Source: Streptomyces tagetis
GTDB taxonomy: Bacteria > Actinomycetota > Actinomycetes > Streptomycetales > Streptomycetaceae
Length of the DNA: 64,000 nt
Assembly: GCF_018069565.1 (NCBI RefSeq)
Contig: NZ_JAGPNL010000001.1
Span: 1,240,001 to 1,304,000 of the forward strand
Direction: 5' to 3'
Below, one piece after another: positions 50,078 to 57,743 of the stretch (its first letter is position 1; each line of letters starts with the position of its first letter). Below the pieces are notes generated by a model. The model saw only the letters and a list, made by a program, of their open reading frames with translations. It did not search any database and had not been told where the DNA came from. Made by a program: the position numbers and the translations under genes.

Positions 50078-51286
50078 ATGACTGTCGAGACGCTGCGGCG
50101 GCCCACCCTGGCCGACCGGCGGGCCCGCGTGGCCGTGGCCGTGCTGTTCTTCACCAACGGGGCGCTGTTCGCCAACCTGTTGCCGAGGTATCCGCAGATC
50201 AAGGCGGATCTCGGCATCGGCAACGCGGCCTACGGGCTGGCCGTCGCGGCGTTCCCGACCGGCGCCATCGCCGCCGGGCTGGCGGCCGGGGTCCTCGTCC
50301 GCCGCTTCGGCTCGGCAAGGGTGGCCGTCGCGGGCACGCTGTTCACCGCCGTGGGCATCCTCGCGGCCGGACTGGCCGGTTCCGTCGCGGTGTTCGCGGC
50401 GGCCCTGTTCCTCGCCGGGGCGATGGACGCCATCACCGACGTCGCGCAGAACGCCCACGGCCTGCGCGTCCAGCGCCGCTACGGGCGCTCCATCATCAAC
50501 TCCTTCCACGCGATCTGGTCGGTCGGCGCCGTCACCGGCGGCGCCATGGCCGCCGCGGCGATCGCCCTCGGCGCGGCCAGGGGGCCCCATCTCCTCGTCT
50601 CGGGCGTGCTGTTCGTGGCCGCCGCCTGTGTCGCCCTGCGCTTCTGCCTCCCCGGGCCGGAGACCGGGACCGACGGGGAGCCCGCCCCCGAAAGCGCCGC
50701 CGGCCCCTCCGGGCGGGTCGCGTCGCCGGGCCGGCCGGTCGCCTGGGTGCTGACCGCCCTGGTCCTGATCGCCACCGCGGGCACCGTCGTCGAGGACGCC
50801 GGCAACTCCTGGGCCGCCCTCTACCTCTCCGACTCCCTGCGCTCGACCGCCGCCGTGGCCGCCTCCGGCTACATCGCCCTGGTCGGCGCCCAGTTCGTCG
50901 GCCGGCTGATGGGCGACCGGCTCGTCGACCGGTTCGGCCAGCGCGCCGTGGCCCGCTCCGGCGGCCTGATCGTCGCCGCCGGCATGGGGCTGGCGCTCGC
51001 GGTGCCGACGGTGCCCGGGACGGTCCTCGGTTTCGCCGCCGCCGGGTTCGGCGTCGCCACCCTCGTCCCCGCCGCGATGCACGAGGCCGACTCGCTGCCC
51101 GGCCTCAAGCCCGGCTCGGGGCTGACCATCGTCTCCTGGCTCATGCGCCTGGGCTTCCTGCTGCCGCCGCCGCTGGTCGGCCTGGTCGCCGACGCCACCA
51201 GCCTCAGGGCCGGCCTGCTCGTGGTGCCCCTCGCCGGGCTCCTGGTCGTGTCGCTGGCGGGGGTGCTGCGCTCCCGGCGGGCGTGA
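50078..51286 (+). CDS. MFS transporter
   Basis: This 402-residue protein has about 12 membrane helices: VAVAVLFFTNGALFANLLPR in helix 1, RYPQIKADLGIGNAAYGLA, SRVAV-type A loop, VEDAGNSWAALYLSDSLRST and GDRLVDRFGQRAVARSGGLI. The NGALFANLLPR(Y)PQIK start matches YbjJ/FucP-like exporters of Streptomyces. It is a proton-driven transporter of unknown substrate, likely efflux given the TetR-type operator just upstream. A hydrophilic Gly/Pro-rich loop lies near 195-225. Confidence 0.87.
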   Translation: MTVETLRRPTLADRRARVAVAVLFFTNGALFANLLPRYPQIKADLGIGNAAYGLAVAAFPTGAIAAGLAAGVLVRRFGSARVAVAGTLFTAVGILAAGLAGSVAVFAAALFLAGAMDAITDVAQNAHGLRVQRRYGRSIINSFHAIWSVGAVTGGAMAAAAIALGAARGPHLLVSGVLFVAAACVALRFCLPGPETGTDGEPAPESAAGPSGRVASPGRPVAWVLTALVLIATAGTVVEDAGNSWAALYLSDSLRSTAAVAASGYIALVGAQFVGRLMGDRLVDRFGQRAVARSGGLIVAAGMGLALAVPTVPGTVLGFAAAGFGVATLVPAAMHEADSLPGLKPGSGLTIVSWLMRLGFLLPPPLVGLVADATSLRAGLLVVPLAGLLVVSLAGVLRSRRA

Positions 51287-51440
51287 GGGCGGGTGCGCGG
51301 GGGCCGCGAGGGCGGCGGTCGGGTGCGCGGGCGCCGCGAGGGCGGCGGTCGGGCCGGGGTGTCGGTGCCGTGATGGTGGCGGTCGGGCCGGGGTGCCGTG
51401 ACGGCGGGAGCGGGGGCGGGGGCCGTGACGACACGCGGCG

Positions 51441-51466
51441 CGGGAGTGTACGTACGTACACTCCCG
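51441..51466. promoter_or_regulatory. Perfect 26-bp palindromic operator
   Basis: An exact 26-bp palindrome centred on ACGTACGT ends 17 bp before the acetyltransferase ATG. A partial copy (GTGTACGGTCGTACGC) runs directly from it to the start codon. This is a textbook TetR autoregulation layout with the TetR gene two genes downstream, and it leaves room for only a very short or leaderless mRNA. Confidence 0.75.
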
Positions 51467-51483
51467 GGTGTACGGTCGTACGC

Positions 51484-52065
51484 ATGCCGAAGGACCACTT
51501 CGCCGGGGACCCGCGCACCCACCTCGAACGCATGCGCGCGGGCGACCTCTACATCGCCGACGACCCCGAGATCGCCCGCATGCAGCAGCGGGCGGTGCGG
51601 CTGGCCGCCCGGTACCAGGCCGCCTTCGCCGAGGACGCGGACGCCGCCCGGCCGCTGCTCGCCGAACTCCTCGGCTCGCTGGGGGAGGAGGCGCAGGTCC
51701 GGCCGCCCCTGTACGTCGACTACGGCACCAACATCACCATCGGCGCCCGCACCTTCGTCAACTACCACCTGACCGCGCTGGATGTCGCCGCCATCACCAT
51801 CGGCGAGGACTGCCAGATCGGCCCGAACGTCCAACTGCTCACCCCGACCCACCCGTTGGAGCCGGGGCCGCGCAGGGACAAGCTGGAGGCGGCCCGGCCC
51901 ATCGTGATCGGTGACAACGTCTGGATCGGCGGCGGCGCCATCGTCCTGCCCGGCGTCACCATCGGGGACGACTCGGTCGTCGGGGCCGGCGCGGTGGTCA
52001 CCAAGGACGTGCCGCCAGGCGTCGTCGCCGTCGGCAACCCGGCCCGTACCGTCCGGACCCTGTGA
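51484..52065 (+). CDS. Maltose/galactoside O-acetyltransferase-like protein
   Basis: This 193-residue protein has an N-terminal Maa cap (DPRTHLERMRAGDLYIADDP) and a left-handed beta-helix of hexapeptide repeats (ITIGARTFVNYHLTALDVAA, ITIGEDCQIGPNVQLLTPTH, IVIGDNVWIGGGAIVLPGVT, IGDDSVVGAGAVVTKD). His in LTPTHPLE is the expected catalytic residue. It transfers acetyl from acetyl-CoA to a sugar-like substrate. ATG 51484 lies almost against the operator. It is followed 10 bp later by the TetR gene. Confidence 0.9.
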   Translation: MPKDHFAGDPRTHLERMRAGDLYIADDPEIARMQQRAVRLAARYQAAFAEDADAARPLLAELLGSLGEEAQVRPPLYVDYGTNITIGARTFVNYHLTALDVAAITIGEDCQIGPNVQLLTPTHPLEPGPRRDKLEAARPIVIGDNVWIGGGAIVLPGVTIGDDSVVGAGAVVTKDVPPGVVAVGNPARTVRTL

Positions 52066-52075
52066 GCCGGCTGCC

Positions 52076-52636
52076 ATGGCCACCGGACACACCGACCCCC
52101 AGCGCCGCGAACGCATCATCGCCGCCACCCTCGACCTCATCGCGGAGGAGGGCATCGCGCGGGTCTCCCACCGGAGGATCGCCCAGCGCGCCGATGTGCC
52201 GCTGGGGTCGATGACGTACCACTTCAGCGGCATGGACCAGTTGCTGCGGGAGGCGTTCGGCCGGTTCATCGACCACATCGTCGCCGTCTTCGACACCCAC
52301 CTCGAAGGCATCGCCGACCAGGACCGGGCCCGCGAGGCGGTGGCCGACCTCGTCCACGCCCTGTCCGAGGGCAGCCGGCGCGACCTCGTCCTCACCCAGG
52401 AGCTGTACACCCTCGCCGCCCGCTCACCCTCCTACCGGGAACTCACCCACACCTGGATGCGGCACAGCCGGGTCCGCCTGGAGGCGCACTTCGACCCGGA
52501 CACGGCCCGCCAGCTCGACGCCCTCATCGAGGGACTGACCCTGCACCGGGCCCTGGACCGGGAACCGCACGACCGCGCCCTGACCCTCGAAGCGGTCACC
52601 CGGATCACCACACGGGGCGGGCCACAGGCCACCTGA
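52076..52636 (+). CDS. TetR-family regulator
   Basis: This 186-residue protein has an N-terminal HTH at about 10-55 (RRERIIAATLDLIAEEGIAR, VSHRRIAQRADVPLGSMTYH) and a helical ligand-binding region. It is transcribed with the acetyltransferase, 10 bp apart, behind the 26-bp palindrome. It is therefore likely an autorepressor that also controls the MFS gene through the related site at 50039. Confidence 0.9.
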   Translation: MATGHTDPQRRERIIAATLDLIAEEGIARVSHRRIAQRADVPLGSMTYHFSGMDQLLREAFGRFIDHIVAVFDTHLEGIADQDRAREAVADLVHALSEGSRRDLVLTQELYTLAARSPSYRELTHTWMRHSRVRLEAHFDPDTARQLDALIEGLTLHRALDREPHDRALTLEAVTRITTRGGPQAT

Positions 52637-52686
52637 ACCGGGCCGGCCGGGCCCTCGGCAAGCGCTCCGGCCGACCCCCACAACCG

Positions 52687-52723
52687 CCCGTGCGGCACGG
52701 TCCTGACCGCCGCGCCGCACGGG
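52687..52723 (+). terminator. Hairpin terminator after the TetR gene
   Basis: Outer arms CCCGTGCGGC and GCCGCACGGG are exact, the loop is partly paired, and CTCCTCCTTT follows. It separates the TetR unit from the riboswitch. Confidence 0.6.
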
Positions 52724-52802
52724 CTCCTCCTTTCGCGGCGGGGTCGGCCCGCCCAGGCCGTCCCCCGGCCCGCATCGCCGGTACGGCACCCCACCCTGAT
52801 GA

Positions 52803-52990
52803 CGCGGTGCCGTACCGGATGCGAGGATGGCCCGCGACAAGGCGACGGCGAACCGAGGAAGCCGGTGGAAAACCGGCGCGGTCCCGCCACTGTGATCGGC
52901 GAGCGGACCCCGTTCGAGGCCACGGCCCGCACACCCGCGGGCCGGAAGGCCGGGGCGAGCATCGACCCGAGAGCCAGGAGACTCACGCGG
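52803..52990 (+). promoter_or_regulatory. Cobalamin riboswitch
   Basis: The conserved core is plain: GAGGAAGCCGGTGGAAAACC (52855-52874), then CGGTCCCGCCACTGTGA, and the B12 box GAGCCAGGAGACTCACGCGG (52970-52989). An outer GGTGCCGTACCGG element begins the fold. A GGATCTCCCCGGGGAGAGG segment near 53016-53034 can pair on itself and hide the ribosome site of the next gene, so control is probably at translation. It sits 56 bp before ATG 53046. Confidence 0.92.
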
Positions 52991-53045
52991 TCGCCTCCTC
53001 CACGGACGCCGGGGCGGATCTCCCCGGGGAGAGGAACGATGCGCC

Positions 53046-53447
53046 ATGCCCGCGTCACCGGGCGAGGCGGCCCCCGCCGCCCCCTCCGCAGCCGACACCG
53101 CGTACGGCACCCCGCCCTGCCGGGTCGTCGTCTGCCGGGACTGCTGCTGCGGCACCCCCAAGGTGAGCGGCGACCACGCCGCCCAGACCGCGCGCCTGCG
53201 TGCGGAGGTCCCCGTCCGCGTCTCCACCTGCCTGGACGTCTGCGACCAGGCCAACGTCATCGTGGTCCAGCCCTCCGCCGCCGGCCGCGCGGCGGGCGCC
53301 CGCCCCGTCTGGCTGGGCCTGGTCAACGACGCGTACGCCACCGAGGACATCCTCGCCTGGATACGGGCGGGCGGCCCCGGCATCGCGGACCGCCCCGACA
53401 TCCTCGACCTGTACGCCTTCACGCCGCCGCGCCGCGCGGCCCGCTGA
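53046..53447 (+). CDS. B12-regulated 2Fe-2S thioredoxin-like ferredoxin
   Basis: This 133-residue protein has Cys residues in VVVCRDCCCGTPK and STCLDVCDQAN, the CxxxxxCxC plus CxxxC spacing of thioredoxin-like 2Fe-2S proteins. The rest (VWLGLVNDAYATEDILAWIR) fits the fold. It lies directly behind a cobalamin riboswitch, so it is expressed when B12 is low. It may feed electrons to cobalamin synthesis or replace a B12-dependent step; sequence does not decide. It is followed 9 bp later by an FhuF-like gene, suggesting an operon. Confidence 0.82.
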   Translation: MPASPGEAAPAAPSAADTAYGTPPCRVVVCRDCCCGTPKVSGDHAAQTARLRAEVPVRVSTCLDVCDQANVIVVQPSAAGRAAGARPVWLGLVNDAYATEDILAWIRAGGPGIADRPDILDLYAFTPPRRAAR

Positions 53448-53456
53448 GGCGGCGCC

Positions 53457-54314
53457 GTGTCAGCGTCCGGGCCCGCCGCGGCGTCAGTGCCTTCGCCGGC
53501 CGGCGTGGGGGCGTCCCCGCCCGCCGCCGTGTCGGTGTCCCCGCCTGTCGCCGGGGGAGCGTCCCTGTCCGTCGCCGTGGGGGCGTCCCTGCCCGCCGCC
53601 GCGTCAGCATCCCCGCCCGCCGCCGCCCGTGCCGACGAGGCGGCCGTCGGAGCCGCCCTGGCCGACGTCGCCCGGTACGGCGGCTTCTTCGCCCTGACGG
53701 TGGGCGGCCCCGCCGAGGGCTGGCACCCCGTCGGCGCCTCCTACGCCCGCGGCTTCGCCGACCTGGCCCGCGCGGTCGCCGAGCGCCACCGCGCGCCGGA
53801 GCCCCGCGTGGGGCTCTCCATCGCCCACCTCGGACACGTCGCCCGGCTGTGGTCACCCGCCCTGGCCTGCGTACTCGTCCACGGCATCGTCCCGGACCTC
53901 GCCGCGCTGCAACGCGCCGACGACGGACCGGCGCTGCGCCTGCCCCGCGCCGCCGGCTGGCACGCCGCCGCCCTCCCGGACCCCGCCGGTGCGCTCGCCG
54001 GCCAAGTCCACCACCACCTACGGGCGTTCGCGGCCGGTCCCCACCTGCGGATCGCGCACCGCCTGCTCGACGGCAACGCCGCCTCCGCGCTCGCCGAAGC
54101 CGCCCGCGCCCTGCTCGCCGCCCACCCCGACCGGCGCGAGGGGCTCACCGCCCTCACGGCCGACCTGCTCGGCAGGCCGCCGCTCACCGGCACGGGCCGG
54201 CTCACCGGAGCCGACCTCGCCTTCCGCCGCCGGAGCTGTTGCCTCTACTACCGCGCCCCGGCCGGCCGCCCCTGCGGCGACTGCTGCCTGACCGCACGGG
54301 ACGGCGGCCGGTGA
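53457..54314 (+). CDS. FhuF-like 2Fe-2S protein
   Basis: This 285-residue protein starts at GTG 53457. The C-terminus carries SCCLYYRAPAGRPCGDCC, the CC-x10-C-xx-C cluster motif of FhuF-type ferric-siderophore reductases. The middle (about 60-250) is helical with HLGHVARLWSPALACVLVHG. Residues 1-58 are a low-complexity Ser/Ala/Pro/Val region encoded by degenerate repeats of GTCCCTGCCCGCCGCCG type; the true start may lie later, near ADEAAVGAALADVARYGGFF. It shares the riboswitch transcript with the ferredoxin gene and converges on an iron-controlled siderophore-interacting gene. It could reduce iron or a corrinoid. Confidence 0.78.
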   Translation: MSASGPAAASVPSPAGVGASPPAAVSVSPPVAGGASLSVAVGASLPAAASASPPAAARADEAAVGAALADVARYGGFFALTVGGPAEGWHPVGASYARGFADLARAVAERHRAPEPRVGLSIAHLGHVARLWSPALACVLVHGIVPDLAALQRADDGPALRLPRAAGWHAAALPDPAGALAGQVHHHLRAFAAGPHLRIAHRLLDGNAASALAEAARALLAAHPDRREGLTALTADLLGRPPLTGTGRLTGADLAFRRRSCCLYYRAPAGRPCGDCCLTARDGGR

Positions 54315-54340
54315 GGGCGGGGCGAGGGCGCCGGGGGGGA

Positions 54341-55162
54341 TCAGGCCGCCTGAGCCGTCGCCTCGTGGCGCCAGAAGCCCGAGAAGGTGATGCGGTCCTT
54401 CGGCAGGCCGAGCCGGTGCAGATGACGGCGGCCCTCCGTGGCGAGGGTCGACTCGCCGACGACGAAGGCGTACCCGGCCGCGTCGGCGGCGGTGAGCCGG
54501 CGCAGCGCGCCGAGGGCGGCGGTCCCGGGCACGGAACGCCGGTCCTCCCGCACGATCCAGGAGACGGCGACACCGTCCGGCCCGTCCAGCGGGCGCCGGT
54601 CGCCCTCGGTGGGGACCTCCTGGATGACGCGGCCCACGGTCTCGCGGGGCAGGGAGCGCAGGATGCCGGCGGTGGCGGGCAGCCCGGTCTCGTCGGCCAC
54701 GATGACGACCTCGGAGGCGTCGGGCGGGCAGTCGAACAGGAGCCCCTGGTCGAGCACGGCGAGCGCGTCCCCCGGCCGGGCGGCGCAGGCCCAGATCGCG
54801 GCCCGCCCCTCGATCTCGCCGGTCGGCCCGTGGTGCACCACGAAGTCGATGTCCATCTCCGCCGCCTGCGCCCGGAAACCGGCGACGGTGTAGTTGGAGC
54901 AGTGCGGGCGCTCCTCCTCGGGGATCGCCAGATACGGCTGCCACCACGACGACCCGGTGAACTCCGGCAGGCGCAGTCGCCGTTGGTGCGGAAGCTGGAG
55001 GAAGAGCCGGAACCAGTGGTCGTACCCCAGCCACGCGAACTCGCCGAGGTCCTCGCCGCCGACGGTCACCCGTTGCAAGGACGGCGACACGCGCTCACTC
55101 CGCACGACACGGGCACGGAACATCCGGGGATTCTGCGGCACCAACCGCCGACTCTTCGCCAT
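54341..55162 (-). CDS. Siderophore-interacting protein (FAD-binding ferric reductase)
   Basis: This 273-residue SIP-family protein has an N-terminal FAD barrel (SPSLQRVTVGGEDLGEFAWL, ERPHCSNYTVAGFR as the RxYT-like motif, IDFVVHHGPTGEIEGRAAIW) and an NAD(P)-binding half (VVIVADETGLPATAGILRSL). It ends FSGFWRHEATAQ, with the family W. It releases iron from ferric siderophores in the cytoplasm. An iron box overlaps its start codon, so it should be repressed by DmdR/IdeR when iron is plentiful. Confidence 0.92.
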   Translation of the reverse strand: MAKSRRLVPQNPRMFRARVVRSERVSPSLQRVTVGGEDLGEFAWLGYDHWFRLFLQLPHQRRLRLPEFTGSSWWQPYLAIPEEERPHCSNYTVAGFRAQAAEMDIDFVVHHGPTGEIEGRAAIWACAARPGDALAVLDQGLLFDCPPDASEVVIVADETGLPATAGILRSLPRETVGRVIQEVPTEGDRRPLDGPDGVAVSWIVREDRRSVPGTAALGALRRLTAADAAGYAFVVGESTLATEGRRHLHRLGLPKDRITFSGFWRHEATAQAA

Positions 55163-55179
55163 GAGGCAAGGCTAACCTA
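55161..55179 (-). promoter_or_regulatory. DmdR/IdeR iron box
   Basis: On the minus strand the sequence TTAGGTTAGCCTTGCCTCA closely matches the actinobacterial iron-box consensus. It overlaps the start codon of the siderophore-interacting gene, so bound repressor would block transcription at the start site. Confidence 0.8.
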
Positions 55180-55182
55180 AGC

Positions 55183-55437
55183 GTGCCGTCCGATCGCCTG
55201 CCAGGTGTCGTGCACCACCTCGACGACGGTGGCGTGGCGTCCGGGCCACAGTCCACGATGCTGCGGATCGGCGGCGCGCTCGGCACCTGCGTCCTGGTCA
55301 CCGTGATCGTCGGCAAGGCCGGTTCCACGCTGTACGACGAACTCACCGGGACGGGCGTCCTCTGCCTGATCGGTGCCGTGGCCGACTTCGCCGGCATCAA
55401 GGGCCGCGCCGAGGAGACCGGGCACGCGTCGGCGTGA
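55183..55437 (+). pseudogene. C-terminal remnant of an MFS (DHA2-type) exporter
   Basis: The 84-codon frame encodes GGVASGPQSTMLRIGGALGT followed by CVLVTVIV. This resembles the last helices of EmrB/QacA-type drug exporters, with two membrane segments and a short polar tail. The roughly 400 residues that should precede it are absent, since the siderophore gene and iron box lie immediately upstream. It is probably the scar of a deletion; expression is unlikely. The rest of the 55163-55564 gap shows no gene. Confidence 0.5.
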
Positions 55438-55564
55438 CCCCGGCACCCTGAACACGCCCCGGCCGAAGCCGCGTTCCCGGCAGGTCCCCCTCCACCCGGA
55501 GCGAACCCGCCGGAGCACGGCCCCGGCACGGCCCGGACCGCCCGGGGAGCCGTCGAGCGGCGCT

Positions 55565-57430
55565 TCAGCCGATGCGGACCACCGCGTACGACTCCCCGTC
55601 CCTCGGCGGCCGGCTCCAGGAACGGGTGGTGAACGTGTGCAACCGCCCCTTCAACAGCGCATGACGCGGCAACCCGACCCCGAACTCCCCGGCCACCGCC
55701 TCCAGTAGCGTCCCTTCCGCTCCCTCGACGTCATCGGAGAACCGGTCCGGGTCCAGCGCCTCCGGTATCGCCCCGCTTCGCCGGACCGCACCGTCCGCGT
55801 ACGTGAAGGCGTACCGCTCGACCCCGTCCTCCGTCACCGAGAGGTGGAAGAACGGCGCCCCGAGCCCTGTCCTCAGCCCACACCACACCACCACCGCGCG
55901 GGTCCCCGCCCCGGCGCCCCCGGCCGGGGAGACCAGCCGCCGCGCGTCGAAGGGGGCGGGCTCCCCGTCGAAGGCGAAGCTCCAGCCGGAGCCGGCCCGC
56001 CCGACCGCCACAAGAGCCCGGTCGTCGAAGGACGAGAACTCCCGCTGGGACCGTAGCGCCTTCCCCCGCGCCTCCGAGAAGGTCAGGGGTTCGCTCAGTA
56101 CGGCGGCGTCCCCGTCCGCCAGGAGTCCGGGCAAGCCCTCCGGCTCCACCCCCTCCACCAGCACGAACCGGTAAGCGGTATGGCTGTTGCCCGCGTCCGG
56201 CTCCGCGAGCCATGCCAGACCGCCCGGGTCGGCCCCGGCCGCCGGCTCCGGTGCCTCGCCGGACTGCCCACCCCTCGGGGTGGACAGCAGCTCGCGCCCC
56301 CGCTCCGGGGTCAGCAGCGGCCCGAGCAGCGGGTCGGCCAGCCACCCCAGCGGCGCCAGGTGGTCCGGGCCCAACGGCTCCCACCGGGGTACGGCACACA
56401 TCAGCGTCCGCCACGCCCCGTCGCTGTCCCCCCACCGCGCCAGTTCCCGCGCCTGCTCGACCGCCTCGCCGAACGGACCGGACGCCGTGTACCGGTACGC
56501 GCGGTTCCGCACCTGCTCCAGCGTGGCGTGAGCCGCCGCCACCAGGGTGTCGTCGGCTCCCGCCAGGTCGAACACCAGCGTGGAGTCGCTCCGGTACGAG
56601 TGCGCCGCGTGCTCGGCGACGAGCGGGGGCAGCAGATCGGGCGCGTACCTCGGGTCCGTCACCAGGTCAGGGAAGCGCGCCACGGAGGTCTGACCGAGCA
56701 GACGGCGTATCTGGTCGCCCAGCCCGGCGGCGCGCGGCCTGCCGTACTCCTTCGCCTCGTCCAGAGCCTGCCCGGCCCGCTCCCAGCCGCCGCGCAGCGC
56801 CTCCAGCCGGGCCGCCTCCACCTGGGCGTCCAGCGTCCGCGTCGTCTCGTTGGCGAACTCGGGGCTTCCCTCTTCCCTGCGGCCGGCCCGCAGGTTGTGG
56901 AACTGCCGGTGCATGCCCCGCATGAACTCCAGGAAGTTCGCGTACCGCTTGGGCGGCGCGGCCAGCCAACTGGCCCACGTGTAGACGGCCCACTCTCCGT
57001 CCTCGTCCGCGTCCTCGGGGTCCATGAGCACGTGGGTGATGTCGGACTCCACGTCGAGCTGGAGGCCGCTCCGCCAGATCTCCACCTCCCGCCGCTGCTC
57101 GGGTCCGGCGTCCTCGTCGAGGTACCGCTCGAACTCCTCCGCGTGCCCGTAGGCGTCGTCGTGCCACCGCGCGTCCGCGGTCCCCGCCAGCAGCCAGACG
57201 AACCCGCCCGCCTCCCGCCACCCGTCGGTGACCTTGAGGAACTCCCGGTACGACGGCGGCATCCGACGGCCGAGCCGCTCCTCCATGGCGACGATCCGCC
57301 CCTCGGACGCGCCCGGGAAACCCAGCCACCGCCCCTTTGGGCGCTCCTCCCCCTCCGCGAGCGAGTCCACCCACTCCTCGCTCCACCGCAACAGGAAGGA
57401 CCCCCAGTCGAACCCCGCGATATCCGTCAT
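55565..57430 (-). CDS. SUKH (SMI1/KNR4) domain protein
   Basis: This 621-residue protein starts MTDIAGFDWGSFLLRWSEEW. The N-terminal SUKH domain (about 20-190) has GFPGASEGRIVAMEERLGRR, MPPSYREFLKVTDGWREAGG and YLDEDAGPEQRREVE. The remaining 430 residues contain helical repeat-like stretches (ARWGDSDGAWRTLMCAVPRW, AAHATLEQVRNRAYRYTAS) and a C-terminal globular region (WSFAFDGEPAPFDARRLV). SUKH domains often serve as immunity proteins against contact-dependent toxins, but large fused forms like this are also seen as stand-alone proteins. No toxin gene adjoins it. Confidence 0.8.
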   Translation of the reverse strand: MTDIAGFDWGSFLLRWSEEWVDSLAEGEERPKGRWLGFPGASEGRIVAMEERLGRRMPPSYREFLKVTDGWREAGGFVWLLAGTADARWHDDAYGHAEEFERYLDEDAGPEQRREVEIWRSGLQLDVESDITHVLMDPEDADEDGEWAVYTWASWLAAPPKRYANFLEFMRGMHRQFHNLRAGRREEGSPEFANETTRTLDAQVEAARLEALRGGWERAGQALDEAKEYGRPRAAGLGDQIRRLLGQTSVARFPDLVTDPRYAPDLLPPLVAEHAAHSYRSDSTLVFDLAGADDTLVAAAHATLEQVRNRAYRYTASGPFGEAVEQARELARWGDSDGAWRTLMCAVPRWEPLGPDHLAPLGWLADPLLGPLLTPERGRELLSTPRGGQSGEAPEPAAGADPGGLAWLAEPDAGNSHTAYRFVLVEGVEPEGLPGLLADGDAAVLSEPLTFSEARGKALRSQREFSSFDDRALVAVGRAGSGWSFAFDGEPAPFDARRLVSPAGGAGAGTRAVVVWCGLRTGLGAPFFHLSVTEDGVERYAFTYADGAVRRSGAIPEALDPDRFSDDVEGAEGTLLEAVAGEFGVGLPRHALLKGRLHTFTTRSWSRPPRDGESYAVVRIG

Positions 57431-57542
57431 CCCCCGATGCTCCCAGCGCCCACTGACAGCGCCGGTCCCCCGGTGGACGAGAGGCACCGGAGTCCGGTGA
57501 CGGGGCCGGGCGGTGCCGGGACCGCCACCGGGATACGGCGGG

Positions 57543-57743
57543 TCAGCTCCCCTCTCGGGCCAGGTCGGCGACGAACCCGGACCACGCGCTCCGCGTGAAC
57601 GCGAGCAGCGGACCACCGCGCTCCTTGGAGTCCCGTACGCGTATGGCGAGGTCACCGGCGGCGACCTCGACGCATTCGCCTCCCTCGTCACCGCTGTAGC
57701 TGCTCTTGAACCAGTTGAGCCGTGCGGACTGTTCGGTGTTCAT
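57543..57743 (-). CDS. DUF397 protein
   Basis: This 66-residue protein (LNWFKSSYSGDEGGECVEVA, then IRVRDSKERGGPLLAFTRSA) is a classic DUF397 member. It follows the XRE gene with a 4-bp overlap. The two form the widespread Streptomyces XRE/DUF397 pair (Scr1/WhiJ-type), in which the small protein modulates the regulator. Confidence 0.92.
   Translation of the reverse strand: MNTEQSARLNWFKSSYSGDEGGECVEVAAGDLAIRVRDSKERGGPLLAFTRSAWSGFVADLAREGS

Noticed and set aside
52799..55180. A 793-codon plus-strand frame across the riboswitch, ferredoxin and FhuF-like genes
   Set aside because: It is an out-of-frame Arg/Pro-rich shadow; the riboswitch and two real genes explain the region.
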